This document shows, piece after piece, positions 32,616-41,762 of a stretch of DNA of 64,000 nt. The DNA is from Microvirga sp. GTDB lineage: Bacteria > Pseudomonadota > Alphaproteobacteria > Rhizobiales > Beijerinckiaceae. Under the pieces are notes generated by a model. The model saw only the letters and a list, made by a program, of their open reading frames with translations. It ran no database searches and was not told where the DNA came from. The stretch lies in NCBI GenBank assembly GCA_031181145.1, contig JAPSLB010000008.1:1-64000 (forward strand). Direction: 5' to 3'. The translations under genes were made by a program, and so were the position numbers. Each line of letters opens with the position of its first letter. Positions within the stretch are counted from its first letter, which is position 1.

Positions 32616-33890
32616 CTAGCTCTGTGGGAACTGAAGGCGAACCGTTGTGCCCGGCTCCCCCCTCACCTCGCTCAGTTCTGCCCCGAGCTGAAGGGCAAGA
32701 CTGGACACAAGCCTCAGCCCTGATCGAGGCCGGAAATCAAACGACTTGCTGGAAATACCAACCCCACCATCGGAGACGACAAGCGTACAGTCGCCGCTCT
32801 TGCATCCGAACTGGACTGCGATTTCACCTCTCCTTCCATCAGGGAAGGCATGCTTCAGAGCATTCGTGACAAGTTCGGTTGTAATCAGTCCAAGGGTCAC
32901 AGCTTTATCGAGGCTGATTTCCGCATTCTCCGCCTCTAGCCGAATGGACACCTTGTTGTCGTGGCCGCGTAGCTGAACCAGGCTGCCACAGAGCTTTTTC
33001 AGATAACTGGAGACCGGCACCCGTGTCAGTTCGTCTGAGGCATAGAGGGCATCATGAACCAGTGCAATGGCATCAACACGGCCTAGAATGTCAGTGTAGC
33101 CTTCCTTGGCGTCCTCTGAATGCGTTTGCCGTAGCTTCATCCGAACGAGGCTTGAGATAATCTGGAGGTTATTTCGGACCCTGTGATGGACCTCACGAAA
33201 CAGCTCATTCTTGTCGCTTAAGGCTCGTTCTAGCTCAATCGTCCGGTCCAAGACCCGTCGCTCGAGTTCGCGGTTGAGGTTTTCAAGTTCGGAGCGGGCC
33301 CGCTTTAGCGAGGCGTCCTCAATAACCTCCCACGATCCTCTGCGCCTGGTCAGTGCAAACTGATGGTTCCGCACCACCTCCAGCACATCTGTCGGCCGGC
33401 ACCGACCGAGGCAATAACTGCAGAGAGCCAGAATCGGTTGAGATGAGAACTCCTGGTTGACCTTGTTTTCGTAGTCGGCGAATTCGTCGAAGCCATCACA
33501 TTCCAGCCAGAAGGTATTCCCGGTCAAGCGCAGGCCGGAGTACCCCTGCCCTACGGCCGAGTGTGCGCGCTCCAGCCATTGAGATACAGTCTCATCGGCG
33601 TCCAGGTTCCCCGTCCGTAGATACCAATTCTGGAAATCGATGATCTCGATCTGTCCTCGCGCTTCCCTCCGATCCAGATCGGGTACGGCCGCGCGGAGCG
33701 AGTCCCTGGCGTCCCCGCGACCGAATGGCTCGGAAGTCACCCAAAGACATTTCTCATTGTTTTCCAGGCCCGCCTTGAAGAACGGCACGAGGGCATCAGC
33801 CAAATCATCGCGATTCTCGTAGAACTGACAGAAGTGCGTTCCCCAGGGGAGCTCACCAACAGCGGCAATGCCGCTTGGAGTCCGGGTCAT
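32616..33890 (-). CDS. MEDS-domain sensor histidine kinase (HisKA_2/HWE type)
   Basis: A 424-residue soluble protein. ATG 33890 (GCGAGG upstream) is preferred to an upstream in-frame start at 33947. The N-terminal MEDS domain (about 10-185) begins PWGTHFCQFYENRDDLADAL and includes LWVTSEP and the family-typical LCSYCLGRC. A coiled-coil linker (KRARSELENLNRELERRVLD) leads to the phospho-acceptor His in LFREVHHRVRNNLQ. The ATPase domain has TELVTNALKHAFP and VSDGGVGI. MEDS domains are thought to bind small organic ligands, for example C1 compounds in methylotrophs. No response-regulator gene is adjacent. Confidence 0.88.
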   Translation of the reverse strand: MTRTPSGIAAVGELPWGTHFCQFYENRDDLADALVPFFKAGLENNEKCLWVTSEPFGRGDARDSLRAAVPDLDRREARGQIEIIDFQNWYLRTGNLDADETVSQWLERAHSAVGQGYSGLRLTGNTFWLECDGFDEFADYENKVNQEFSSQPILALCSYCLGRCRPTDVLEVVRNHQFALTRRRGSWEVIEDASLKRARSELENLNRELERRVLDRTIELERALSDKNELFREVHHRVRNNLQIISSLVRMKLRQTHSEDAKEGYTDILGRVDAIALVHDALYASDELTRVPVSSYLKKLCGSLVQLRGHDNKVSIRLEAENAEISLDKAVTLGLITTELVTNALKHAFPDGRRGEIAVQFGCKSGDCTLVVSDGGVGISSKSFDFRPRSGLRLVSSLALQLGAELSEVRGEPGTTVRLQFPQS

Positions 33891-34506
33891 GAGAGTCCTC
33901 GCAACAGGCAGCTTCGGAAGCCGCATTCGACCTTTGGCAGACAGCATTTATCTATACTGAAGCGCTTGGATAGCAAGGGCATCCTCCCGAACCGGCAGGA
34001 TGCTCGTCCCGTCCCAGCATCAACTCCTCGCCTGTTATAATAGTTGGTCTCAGCTGCGATGGCCGGCTTAAAGCTGTGGCACGACATCTTCGGCGACATT
34101 GCGGGCTTGCTGCCCAACGCTCAGCGCAGCAGCGGCCCTCGCCAGGAAACTTCGTAGCATTCAGGTCACGGGCCGCGCAGAATTTGCGCTGCGGCTCTAT
34201 GCTTCCGTACAGGATCCGAGCAATGATAATTGAGGCAGCCTTCCAAAGCACGGAGGAGTTCCGGACAACACCATACGCGTCACCCATCCACACGGGTAAC
34301 AAAGCTGCGAATTGACGAGCCGTCTCAAGGCGAAGGCGTCAAAGGACCGCATCGGGTCAAACCTTCGCATTCCGGCGGATCGAGAGATGTCGGCTCGGAG
34401 GGACCGAAGCAGACCAGGTGCTTTGCTCTGGGGGTACCGACACGGAACATCCCGCATACGTGAGCCGATGGCGCGAATAGCGCGGAAGGCTGTTTCTCGA
34501 ATGGGG
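33891..34506. other. Intergenic stretch, nothing recognised
   Basis: About 615 bp upstream of the MEDS kinase and after the methyltransferase end. Frames on both strands (for example 34076-34315) look non-coding. Confidence 0.45.
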
Positions 34507-35184
34507 CTACTCGGCGTAAGCCACCCAGCCTTTGATGCTGAGTCCAGCATAGAACAAGCTGACGTTCGAAAATCCTGCATGGCCCAGCATTGTCACCTCC
34601 TCCTCTGGAGAAAGGATTGTCAGCCTGCTGCCGATTGCTTTCCGGGCACTCTCAGCATGGGCGGGGTCGGTTCCATTCGATAGGCCAAAGGCGACATGGC
34701 GGGCTATCCATAGTGAGCGCTCAGGCTCAGCCTGCGGGAAACTGAGATGGACGAGCACGAAGGGCGCGCCGTCTCTCAAGCGACGCCGAACCTGCTTCAG
34801 GGTTTCGAGCCGTTGGTCGTACGGGATGAAATGAAAGGTCAGAATCGATGTGGCGGCGTCGAAGGGACCTTCAGGGGCATCGTCAATATAGCCTTCATGC
34901 AACTGTATGCGTGCGGCGTGGGGTCCAACCACCTCTTCGGCCAGCCGGAGCATATCGGACGACGGATCCACACCATCGAATGACCAACCTGGATGCGCTT
35001 CCGCGAGAGCCTTGAGTTCCTGTCCCCCGCCCGCTCCAAGGACCAGCACCCGGCCATCCGGTGGAGTGCGCTCAGCGAGCAGCAGCGACACCATGCGGTG
35101 AAGGCTGGAATAGCCTGGAACCTGTCGAGGTGGGCCTTCAGAGTAGGAGCTGGCGGAACGTGCATCAAAGGAAGATGGTGACAT
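34507..35184 (-). CDS. Class I SAM-dependent methyltransferase
   Basis: A 225-residue protein with the Rossmann methyltransferase motifs: motif I VLVLGAGGGQELKAL (glycine-rich SAM loop), acidic motif II WSFDGVDPSSDML, motif III IQLHEGYIDDAP and post-motif FDAATSILTFHFIP. The Met/His-rich entry (PGYSSLHRMVSLLLAER) resembles tRNA- or small-molecule methyltransferases of the Methyltransf_25 type. The substrate is not apparent. It stands alone; the next genes are a broken aldo/keto reductase 260 bp upstream and a long gap downstream. Confidence 0.85.
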   Translation of the reverse strand: MSPSSFDARSASSYSEGPPRQVPGYSSLHRMVSLLLAERTPPDGRVLVLGAGGGQELKALAEAHPGWSFDGVDPSSDMLRLAEEVVGPHAARIQLHEGYIDDAPEGPFDAATSILTFHFIPYDQRLETLKQVRRRLRDGAPFVLVHLSFPQAEPERSLWIARHVAFGLSNGTDPAHAESARKAIGSRLTILSPEEEVTMLGHAGFSNVSLFYAGLSIKGWVAYAE

Positions 35185-35445
35185 AACGCGATTCTGCTGC
35201 CTGAGAGGTGATGGGTCAAGGCAACGAGACCGGACGGCGTAGTTCGCAAACCGGGATTGCGGATACCGTGGCGGATGCGAGTTAAGCTGCCTCAGAACAC
35301 ATAGAGTGGGCTTCGGGTGGACTCTGAAGATCCTTTTTCCTGTCGCGAACCTCCGTTGTTGCCTGCTAAAGCAGATATTCGCCTTACTTCCGAATAGTGC
35401 CAGTGGAGAATTAATCCTCCACTGGGAACGACCTCACGAGGGCCT

Positions 35446-36151
35446 TCAAACGGCGGCGTCCCATTCCGGTGCCAGACCGGGCGGGCTGACGAGCCGGCCG
35501 CCGTCCGGCTTCGCCAAAGCATGGATCAGTGCCATTTCCTCATTGGATAGCTCGAAGTCGAAGATGGTGAGGTTCTCAGCCGCGCGGGCTGCGGTCACCG
35601 TCTTGGACAGCGCGACAAGTCCCTCCTGCTGCAACAGCCAACGCAGCACCACTTGCGCGATCGATTTGCCATGACGATTGCCGATCGCGTGCAGCACCGG
35701 ATCGATAAAGACCCGGCCGTCCGCCATCCCGTAATAGGTTGTGATGGAAAGGCCCGCCTTGCGGGCTGCCTCGATCACCGGCATCTGGTCGAGGTAGGGG
35801 TGATACTCGATCTGGTTCGTGACCAAAGGCGCATCGCTGAAGCAGCAGCAAGTCCACGTAATCGGTCTTCAGCTTGACGAGGCTTTCGTCCACCGAAGCC
35901 ACGAAGTCGTCATGGCGATAGTTCTCCACCCAGACTTTTGTCGTCAGGAACACATCAGCGCGGGCGATGCCGGATCTGGCGAGCCCCTCCCCGACGTCCG
36001 CCTCATTGCCGTAGATCTGGGCCGTGTCGATATGACGGAACCCGAGTTCCAGGACATGCGGAACCATCCGCAGGACGTCCGAACCGGACATCCGGAAGGT
36101 CCCAAACCCGAGCGCCGGAATGGCCGCTCCATTGGCCGTAACGGTTATCAT
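35446..36151 (-). pseudogene. Aldo/keto reductase with an internal deletion
   Basis: ATG 36151 (TGGAGA upstream) begins MITVTANGAAIPALGFGTF. Catalytic Asp and Tyr (HIDTAQIYGNE) and Lys (LTTKVW) are present up to TDYVDLLLL. About 50 codons that should follow, starting with the catalytic His of LLLLHWP, are gone: the text jumps to APLVTNQIEYHPYLDQ in another frame near 35830. The rest of the fold (GKSIAQVVLRWLLQQ, LSKTVTAARAAENL) runs to 35446. The loss of the His and the frame change make it inactive. It lies 85 bp after the MFS gene on the same strand, so it was probably the second gene of that operon. Confidence 0.85.
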
Positions 36152-36236
36152 AGCAATCTCCAGTTTATCGAGCCGGGCACATCGCCCGGCCGTTTCCATG
36201 GTTGACGGGATGAGGTTCGCAGGCGGCCTCCCGCGG

Positions 36237-37430
36237 TCATGCCGGCTGGTTGACCGGGACCGGGCGACGGTCGATGGCACCGCTCCAGATGGTCAGCACG
36301 AGAGCGACGGCAACCAAGATCGAACCGACCCACGGAGTGGCACCTAGCCCGAGGGGTGATGAGACCACCATGCCGCCAACCCACGCCCCAAAGGCGATGC
36401 CGAGATTGAAGGCCGCGATGTTGAGGGCCGAGGCGACGTCGACCGCACTCGGACGATGCTGCTTGGCGAGTTCGACGACGTAGATCTGCAACCCTGGCAC
36501 ATTGGCGAAGGACAGGAACCCCAGCGCCGCAAGGGTGACGAGTGTCCATACCGGCGAAGGGGCCGTGAAGGTGAACACGAAGAGAGCCATTGCCTGAACG
36601 GCGAAGAGGCCGGTCAGCGCCTTGACGGGGTTCCGGTCAGCGATGCGTCCACCGGCCAAGTTGCCAACGGCGATGGACGCACCGTAGAGGACGAGGATCA
36701 GGCTCACGCTGGATGCGGCAAACCCGGTCACCTGCTCTAGGATCGAGGCAAGGAAGGTGAAGGTCACGAAGGTGCCGCCGTAGCCCAGTGCCGTCATAGC
36801 GAAGACCAAAAGCAGACGACCGCTGCCGAGCACCCGAACCTGATCGATGAGGCGGGCGGGCGCGGCCATTGACAGGGCGGACGGGAGCAGCGCCGCTATC
36901 CCGGCAAAGGCGACGACACCCAGCCCCGAGACGGCCCAGAAGGTAGCGCGCCAGCCGAAAGTTTGGCCGATGAAGGTGCCGAGCGGCACGCCGGTGACGA
37001 TGGCTACTGTCAGGCCCATGAACATCATAGCGATGGCGGACGCGCGGCGTTTCTCGGGCACAAGATCAGCCGCAATCGTCGAGCCTACCGAGAAGAAGAC
37101 GCCATGAGCGAAAGCGGAGAGCACGCGGGCGATCAGCAGCATCTCGTAGCTTGAGCTGAGAGCCGCAACCACGTTTCCGCCGATGAACAACCCCATGAGC
37201 CCAAGCAGGAGGGGCTTGCGTGCGATGCGCCCGGTCAGCGCTGTGAGGACAGGTGCGCCAAACGTTACGCCAAGTGCATAAACGCTGACGATCAGGCCCG
37301 CTAAAGAGAGGTTGATTCCAAGGTCGCCGGCGACCGTAGGCAGGAGACCGACGATAACGAATTCAGTTGTGCCGATCGCATAGGCTGCGATGGTCAAGGC
37401 AAGAAGAGCCAGAGGCATGAGAATATCCAT
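36237..37430 (-). CDS. MFS drug/sugar efflux transporter, DHA1 (AraJ-like)
   Basis: A 397-residue inner-membrane protein with 12 predicted segments. It has the DHA1 features: YAIGTTEFVIVGLLPTVAGD at the start, the motif-A loop LTGRIARKPLL, ARVLSAFAHGVFFSVG and the second-half motif GGRIADRNPVKAL. It belongs to the arabinose/purine-efflux group (AraJ/PbuE/NepI-like); the substrate is not known. It is divergent from the LysR-type regulator gene over 153 bp that contain a clear palindrome, and upstream of a broken aldo/keto reductase. The LysR protein is its likely regulator. Confidence 0.88.
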   Translation of the reverse strand: MDILMPLALLALTIAAYAIGTTEFVIVGLLPTVAGDLGINLSLAGLIVSVYALGVTFGAPVLTALTGRIARKPLLLGLMGLFIGGNVVAALSSSYEMLLIARVLSAFAHGVFFSVGSTIAADLVPEKRRASAIAMMFMGLTVAIVTGVPLGTFIGQTFGWRATFWAVSGLGVVAFAGIAALLPSALSMAAPARLIDQVRVLGSGRLLLVFAMTALGYGGTFVTFTFLASILEQVTGFAASSVSLILVLYGASIAVGNLAGGRIADRNPVKALTGLFAVQAMALFVFTFTAPSPVWTLVTLAALGFLSFANVPGLQIYVVELAKQHRPSAVDVASALNIAAFNLGIAFGAWVGGMVVSSPLGLGATPWVGSILVAVALVLTIWSGAIDRRPVPVNQPA

Positions 37431-37552
37431 CCTACCTGAGCAACTCAGTTGCAGATTCTTGACGAGAAGCTCGTGTGTTGGTTGAGGCTGTTTCGTGCCG
37501 GAATATGAGCCATGAGGGCTTGCGCGATTAGCCGGTGCAATAGATCAAAGCT

Positions 37553-37569
37553 TTTGAATTGAATTCAAA
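37553..37569. promoter_or_regulatory. 17-bp palindrome in the LysR/MFS intergenic region
   Basis: TTTGAATT-G-AATTCAAA is a perfect 8-bp inverted repeat with one central base, 14 bp before the LysR ATG. It fits an operator where the regulator would repress its own gene and act on the divergent MFS gene. Confidence 0.6.
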
Positions 37570-37583
37570 GGTGAGCGCCGGCT

Positions 37584-38516
37584 ATGAATAATCGAGCGGG
37601 AGAGATGGAGGTCTTTGTTCAGACCGCCCAGCTTGGCAGCTTCTCTGCGGCGGGGCGCAAGCTCGGTCTCTCACCCTCTGCCGTCAGCAAGATTGTCACA
37701 CGTATCGAGGAGCGGCTGGGGACCCGCCTGATCGTTCGCTCGACCCGCGCGCTTCAGCTAACTCCGGAAGGCGACACGTATCTGCAACGAGCCCAGCGCA
37801 TTCTGGGTGACATCGAGGAGGCCGAGCGAGTGGTCGCCGGCGGCGCGAAGGCAGCTCCTCGCGGCAAACTCCGGGTCAGCGCCTCAGTGGGGTTCGGGGT
37901 GCGGTATGTGGTGCCTCTCGTGCCGGAGTTCCTCAGTCGGTATCCCCATGTGGAGCTCGATCTGTCGCTCACCGATGGCGTGATCGACCTGCTCGAAGAG
38001 CGGGCGGATATTGCAATCCGCTCCGGTCTGCTGCGGGACTCCACCTTGAAGGCCCGCAAGATCCTGGAAAGCCGTCGGGTTGTCGTGGCTTCTCCCGAAT
38101 ATCTTGAGAGACATGGGGTGCCCGAGAAGCCCGATGATCTGGATCAGCACAACTGCCTGCTGTTCAACTTCCGTCGGGGCACGGAAGAATGGCCCTTCCG
38201 CGATCCGGTCAACGAGAACGTCTATATCAGGCAGGTCCTAGGCAACTTTCAGGCCAATAACGGCCCGACCGTACGCCGCCTATGCCTTGAGGGGCTGGGG
38301 CTGGCGCGGGTTGGCCAATTCCATGTTCAGCCTGATATCGACGAGGGGCGGCTTGTTCCGGTGCTGGAACCTTTTAATCCCGAGGATATCGAGCTGATCC
38401 ATGCCGTCTTCGTCGGCCACGAGCACCTTGCAGCGCGCATCCGCGCGTTCATCGACTTCCTCGGCGAGCGTATTTCCCCCGCCAGGAACGGCGAGTTCCG
38501 ATCCAGGAAGGGATAG
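37584..38516 (+). CDS. LysR-family transcriptional regulator
   Basis: A 310-residue protein. The N-terminal winged helix-turn-helix (GEMEVFVQTAQLGSFSAAGR, LGLSPSAVSKIVTRIEERLG, RLIVRSTRALQLTPEG) is of the CrgA-like LysR subfamily. The effector-binding domain (about 95-300) includes LRVSASVGFGVRYVVPLVPEF and SDGVIDLLEERADIAIR-type strands. GGTGAG lies upstream of ATG 37584. It is divergent from the MFS efflux gene, the usual arrangement for a regulator and its target. The inducer is unknown. Confidence 0.92.
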   Translation: MNNRAGEMEVFVQTAQLGSFSAAGRKLGLSPSAVSKIVTRIEERLGTRLIVRSTRALQLTPEGDTYLQRAQRILGDIEEAERVVAGGAKAAPRGKLRVSASVGFGVRYVVPLVPEFLSRYPHVELDLSLTDGVIDLLEERADIAIRSGLLRDSTLKARKILESRRVVVASPEYLERHGVPEKPDDLDQHNCLLFNFRRGTEEWPFRDPVNENVYIRQVLGNFQANNGPTVRRLCLEGLGLARVGQFHVQPDIDEGRLVPVLEPFNPEDIELIHAVFVGHEHLAARIRAFIDFLGERISPARNGEFRSRKG

Positions 38517-38619
38517 GTGCGCATCATTGAGTTCGGGCCTCATATGCTGCCTCTGGATTGCTTGAGATCAGAAGTGGCGACTTGATCCAAACGTGAAGCT
38601 CCCTACCCTACCCGGGCAG

Positions 38620-38865
38620 CATCCCCGCAAGGCCACTCGTTGCCGTTGAGAGCGCGCGTCCCCTCCTCTCGGGATCGGCGATCGACGTGCCAACTCCGAG
38701 CGCTGTCGGCGCGAACATGGCTGCACCCAGACTAGCAAGCACGCTGCCCACAAGAAGAGTGTTCAGATCCAAGGCGAGTGCGGTGATGACGTTGCCGTCG
38801 ACGAAGAGGCCGAGCGCCGACACTGAACATACCGACTGTCTCAAGGCCAGGGAAATCAACGGCAT
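38620..38865 (-). pseudogene. Remnant of an MFS transporter
   Basis: LGLFVDGNVITALALDLNT, LVGSVLASLGAAMFAPTALG and DPERRGRALSTATSGLA are segments 3-5 of a DHA1-type MFS protein, including the conserved ERRGRA loop. Nothing readable precedes or follows, so only about 75 codons of a ~400-codon gene remain. It resembles the intact MFS gene at 36237-37430 in type but is a different sequence. Confidence 0.7.
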
Positions 38866-38897
38866 GAGCCATGTGAAAACTCACCTCTGAGAATGGC

Positions 38898-39506
38898 TCA
38901 ACGGCCATGCGTGTGAGCGTGACACCCACAGTGCGTCCAACGTGATCCCAGGATGATGCTGCAGATGTTCAGGCGTTGGAAGCTCGGGTCCTTCTGCGCA
39001 AGAAAATCTTCGTTAATGGTACCAAAGGTACTGTTGGGGCGATGCTTCATACCCTGATAGAACGCCTCGATGATCTCGTGCTCGAATTCCTTGCCACGGG
39101 GATAGGCAGCGATCACCGCCTTGCGTTGCTCGTCCGTAAAGTCGTCATAGCCGCGCCCCGTTATGTCCATTCCCGCTCCAGTCTGGACCAGGGCGACCTC
39201 GGGATCTATGTATTCAGGAATGCCGCGGCCTCGCAGAAAATCGCGTGCGGCATTCGCACCATCCACTTCGAAGCGAAGCTGACTTTCCCGATATCTTTCT
39301 GTGAGGCCGATGTCGTGGAACATGGCGCCAGTATAGAGCAATTCCGGGTCGAATTTCAGGCCCTTCCGTTCGCCTGTCAGGGCAGCCCAAAAGTAGACGC
39401 GAGTGGAATGATTGAAGAGCAGCTCGGACGCGGTGTCGCGGACGATCTCCGTCACCTCGTGCGCGAGCTTGCTGTCAGGGATTTCGATACCGTCTGCAAG
39501 GGTCAT
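38898..39506 (-). CDS. HD-domain protein, probably with an internal deletion
   Basis: A 202-residue frame with AGGAGGC before ATG 39506. HD-superfamily features are FNHSTRVYFWAAL (first His), TGAMFHDIGLTERY (HD pair) and GRGYDDFTDEQRKAVIAA, GMKHRPNSTFGTINEDFLA. Relatives as I remember them have about 16-20 more residues, with a LHTTPGIP stretch, between RGRGIPE and YIDPEVAL. Here the text joins directly at GIPE, so an in-frame loss between two GIPE copies may have occurred. The last ~10 residues (CGCHAHTHGR) look like read-through past a lost stop. It may be inactive. The role is likely phosphohydrolase. Confidence 0.7.
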   Translation of the reverse strand: MTLADGIEIPDSKLAHEVTEIVRDTASELLFNHSTRVYFWAALTGERKGLKFDPELLYTGAMFHDIGLTERYRESQLRFEVDGANAARDFLRGRGIPEYIDPEVALVQTGAGMDITGRGYDDFTDEQRKAVIAAYPRGKEFEHEIIEAFYQGMKHRPNSTFGTINEDFLAQKDPSFQRLNICSIILGSRWTHCGCHAHTHGR

Positions 39507-39599
39507 CAGCGTGCCTCCTATCAGTCGTTAGACATTAAAATGCGGCAGCCCTGTCCTCTATGTTCACACTAATGCGAAAATGGACATCTGGCCCGCTAA

Positions 39600-39870
39600 A
39601 CAGGACAGGCATCCGAACCGAGATCGATCGCCGTCTCGGCTTTGCTTGGTGTACAAGCGCTCGACGTCGCCTCCCGACGAGAACCTCGCCTCGCATGCAT
39701 TGATGACCTCAGGCCTCTCCGGGCGGTTGTCGTGATGGTGGCCGGCAAGGATCCAGATATCGATCAATCCAGGAAGGACGGCCCGAGTGCAGTGCCAGTC
39801 GATCGGATGCCGGTAGTCGCGGAGAAGGCGAAAGGCCTGTTCGCCCGTGGTGGCGGTCAGCACCTCCTAG
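39600..39870 (-). pseudogene. Remnant of a response-regulator receiver domain
   Basis: VLTATTGEQAFRLLRDYRHP, then IDWHCTRAVLPGLIDIWILA and HHHDNRPERPEVI, correspond to the middle of a stand-alone CheY-like protein (alpha2 to beta4). The N-terminal acidic pocket and the C-terminus are missing, and a stop lies just before the first codon shown. Beyond about 39690 the text no longer resembles the family. Confidence 0.65.
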
Positions 39871-40284
39871 CCGGTCTCCCGATGGCGCACCCGGTGCCTT
39901 GAAAAGGGCAGCACGGCCCCGTACGGGGAAGGCCTCCAAACAGGGCCGTGCTGCTGAGTGTCCCACTCGGGGGTCACTCGTTCTGCCCCTACGGTCAAGT
40001 TTTTCCGCCCGTGACGGAGCCTCAAAGCAAAGCATGAGATCGACACTGCTGGGACGCCCACCTGCATGAACCCTCCCTCAGGAAGGGCTGAACCTGGGGC
40101 CGGCATCGTTCCGGGGAGCATTTCCCCATGCCAGATGCAGAAAAGATAAAGCCGTTCCATTCTCTGGGGCAGGCTCGATGGACCGCTAGATCCGGTCGGA
40201 CGCACACCGCTTCAGGTCAGGCCGACACGCAGCCGGGCCCGTCAGAGCAGCGCCATCACGTGAAGCCTCTATGAGACGCCGGCC
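39871..40284. other. Intergenic stretch, nothing recognised
   Basis: About 410 bp between two gene relics. No frame with a ribosome site or family likeness; probably further decayed sequence. Confidence 0.45.
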
Positions 40285-40530
40285 GGTTTTCTGGTCGTAT
40301 TCGACTGGCGGAAGCTTGCGCGATACTGGGCAGGAGTCACGCCGAGCCGCTGATTGAAGACGATCCGCATTCGATCCGCCGTCCCGAAGCCGCAATCATA
40401 CGCAACCGCCTTGAGCGGGCGATCGCTCCCCTCAAGCAGCATACGGGCGGCATCGATCCGGGCACGCTCGACGAACTCGTGTGGCGTTATCCCCGTTTCC
40501 TGCACGAAGTGGCGGGCGAGAACGCGAGCG
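40269..40530 (-). pseudogene. C-terminal remnant of a GlxA-type AraC regulator
   Basis: LARHFVQETGITPHEFVERA, then RIDAARMLLEGSDRPLKAVA, then YDCGFGTADRMRIVFNQRLG form most of an AraC double HTH. The first helix, the entire DJ-1-like sensor domain and a proper start are missing; upstream text in the same frame is unrelated. It is not the intact regulator at 2045-3007, whose sequence differs. Confidence 0.72.
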
Positions 40531-40650
40531 CCAGCGAACCTGCCAGCCTGCTGGCTGTCTTCGTCGTCGACCCGAGAGAGAACCCTCTGACTATACCGGA
40601 GCGGGAATAACAGTCGCCAAAACGGTTCGAGCCATCCCGCAAGGAGCCAT

Positions 40651-40851
40651 GGGGTCGACGTGGCCTTCTTCTTGGTCAATGTCACAACCCAGCACCTGAC
40701 AGAGATCGCAGACCTGTTCGACAGCGGTGCCCTGAGGACGCGAGTGGGTGCAGTCCTCTCCCTGACAGATGCACGCGAGGCTCATCTGATGCTTGAAGGC
40801 ATCCGCCCTGCGCCGAAAGGCAAGATCGTTCTCGCGGTCGGAACCAAGTAG
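40651..40851 (+). pseudogene. C-terminal remnant of an MDR-type oxidoreductase
   Basis: AFFLVNVTTQHLTEIADLFD, then LRTRVGAVLSLTDAREAHLM, then KGKIVLAVG are the last ~60 residues of an NADP-dependent zinc-type dehydrogenase. The catalytic and cofactor-binding parts are absent. It is not obviously the lost end of the reductase at 15020-15560. Confidence 0.7.
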
Positions 40852-41342
40852 CGGATGGGACGGCGGACGCGTCAACCAAGCTCCGTCTATCCAAGAACCA
40901 GTGCCTGCACTTGGAGCGTCGCATTAAGGTGCGTCGGCCCGATCTTCCGATTCAACGGGTCGAACGACGAGCGTTTGCTTGCGGGCTGGAACCGCCTAAG
41001 CCAATCGGGATGCGGTTCACCTCGCACAACTCCTCGACAAGCGGCTCCCAGGCGATCTTTCAACGAAGCAGAAAGGAACCTCCTGGCGCCTGCTCCTGGG
41101 TGCGGGGCGCACCATGGGCAGGTCGACGATACCGGCATCGTAGGTCGGAGTCGGATCGAGATAGGCGAAGGTTGAGGTCACACCGGCAAGGGTGCCGATC
41201 ACGCCGCCATCGGCGTCAGGATCGTGTAGGCGGTCGACGGCCGATAGGCTGGGCACTAACGATCCGGGAACCTTTCAGGGTCGCCCTCATCCAATGTGGG
41301 CGTGCAGGCCAAAGCAGGCCTGGCGTGTCAACGGAGGACGTC
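40852..41342. other. Intergenic stretch upstream of the DUF5602 gene
   Basis: About 490 bp. Open frames run through it on both strands, but none shows a family or a ribosome site. It should hold the promoter of the DUF5602-cupredoxin-sigma set. Confidence 0.45.
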
Positions 41343-41762
41343 ATGAGGATTGCTGTCGCCACATTCGCTTTGATCGCCGCCGGCAGCTTGCCTGCCCTGG
41401 CCGCCGATCAGGTCGGGAAGGCACCGCCGACAGGCGCGTACAAGAAGGTGAGCGAGCTCGTGAAGCTGCCCGACTTTCTGCCGGGTCTCGGTCAGCTCTA
41501 TGTCGATCCCAAGACCCTGCCGGCCGGCCCGTTCCTGGCCTACGACCGCGAAGGACGGCTCGTCAGCACGGTCTACATGCTGCCCGTGGAGGACCTCTCG
41601 AACAAGGACAAGCGCTTCGACGATCTCGCCGCGCCCGGCGGCGATGTCGACCACGTCGACGTCTACTTCAACGCCGGCCACCCGGGTGTCGAGAAGCCCC
41701 ATGCGCACATCGTACTCTGGCATGTACCCAAGGCCGACGAAGCACGGGTTGCTGCGAAATGA
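41343..41762 (+). CDS. Exported DUF5602/TTHB210-like protein
   Basis: A 139-residue protein from ATG 41343 with GGAGGAC upstream. Its signal peptide ends near ALAADQ. The mature part (FLPGLGQLYVDPKTLPAGPF, LAYDREGRLVSTVYMLPVED, HVDVYFNAGHPGVEKPHAHI) resembles the TTHB210-like fold, and the late His-x-His (PHAHIVLWHVP) could bind a metal. The stop TGA overlaps the start of the cupredoxin gene as ATGATGA, so translation is coupled. An anti-sigma or copper-linked periplasmic role is suggested by the neighbours (cupredoxin, ECF sigma) but is not proven. Confidence 0.75.
   Translation: MRIAVATFALIAAGSLPALAADQVGKAPPTGAYKKVSELVKLPDFLPGLGQLYVDPKTLPAGPFLAYDREGRLVSTVYMLPVEDLSNKDKRFDDLAAPGGDVDHVDVYFNAGHPGVEKPHAHIVLWHVPKADEARVAAK

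Noticed and set aside
15020-40851. The two MDR oxidoreductase fragments as halves of one split gene
   Set aside because: The fragments belong to different MDR subgroups by their text and are 25 kb apart; no element connects them.
40911-41762. Long plus-strand frame of 283 residues covering the DUF5602 gene
   Set aside because: Only the part from ATG 41343 has a signal peptide, family similarity and a ribosome site; the upstream part is ordinary open frame.
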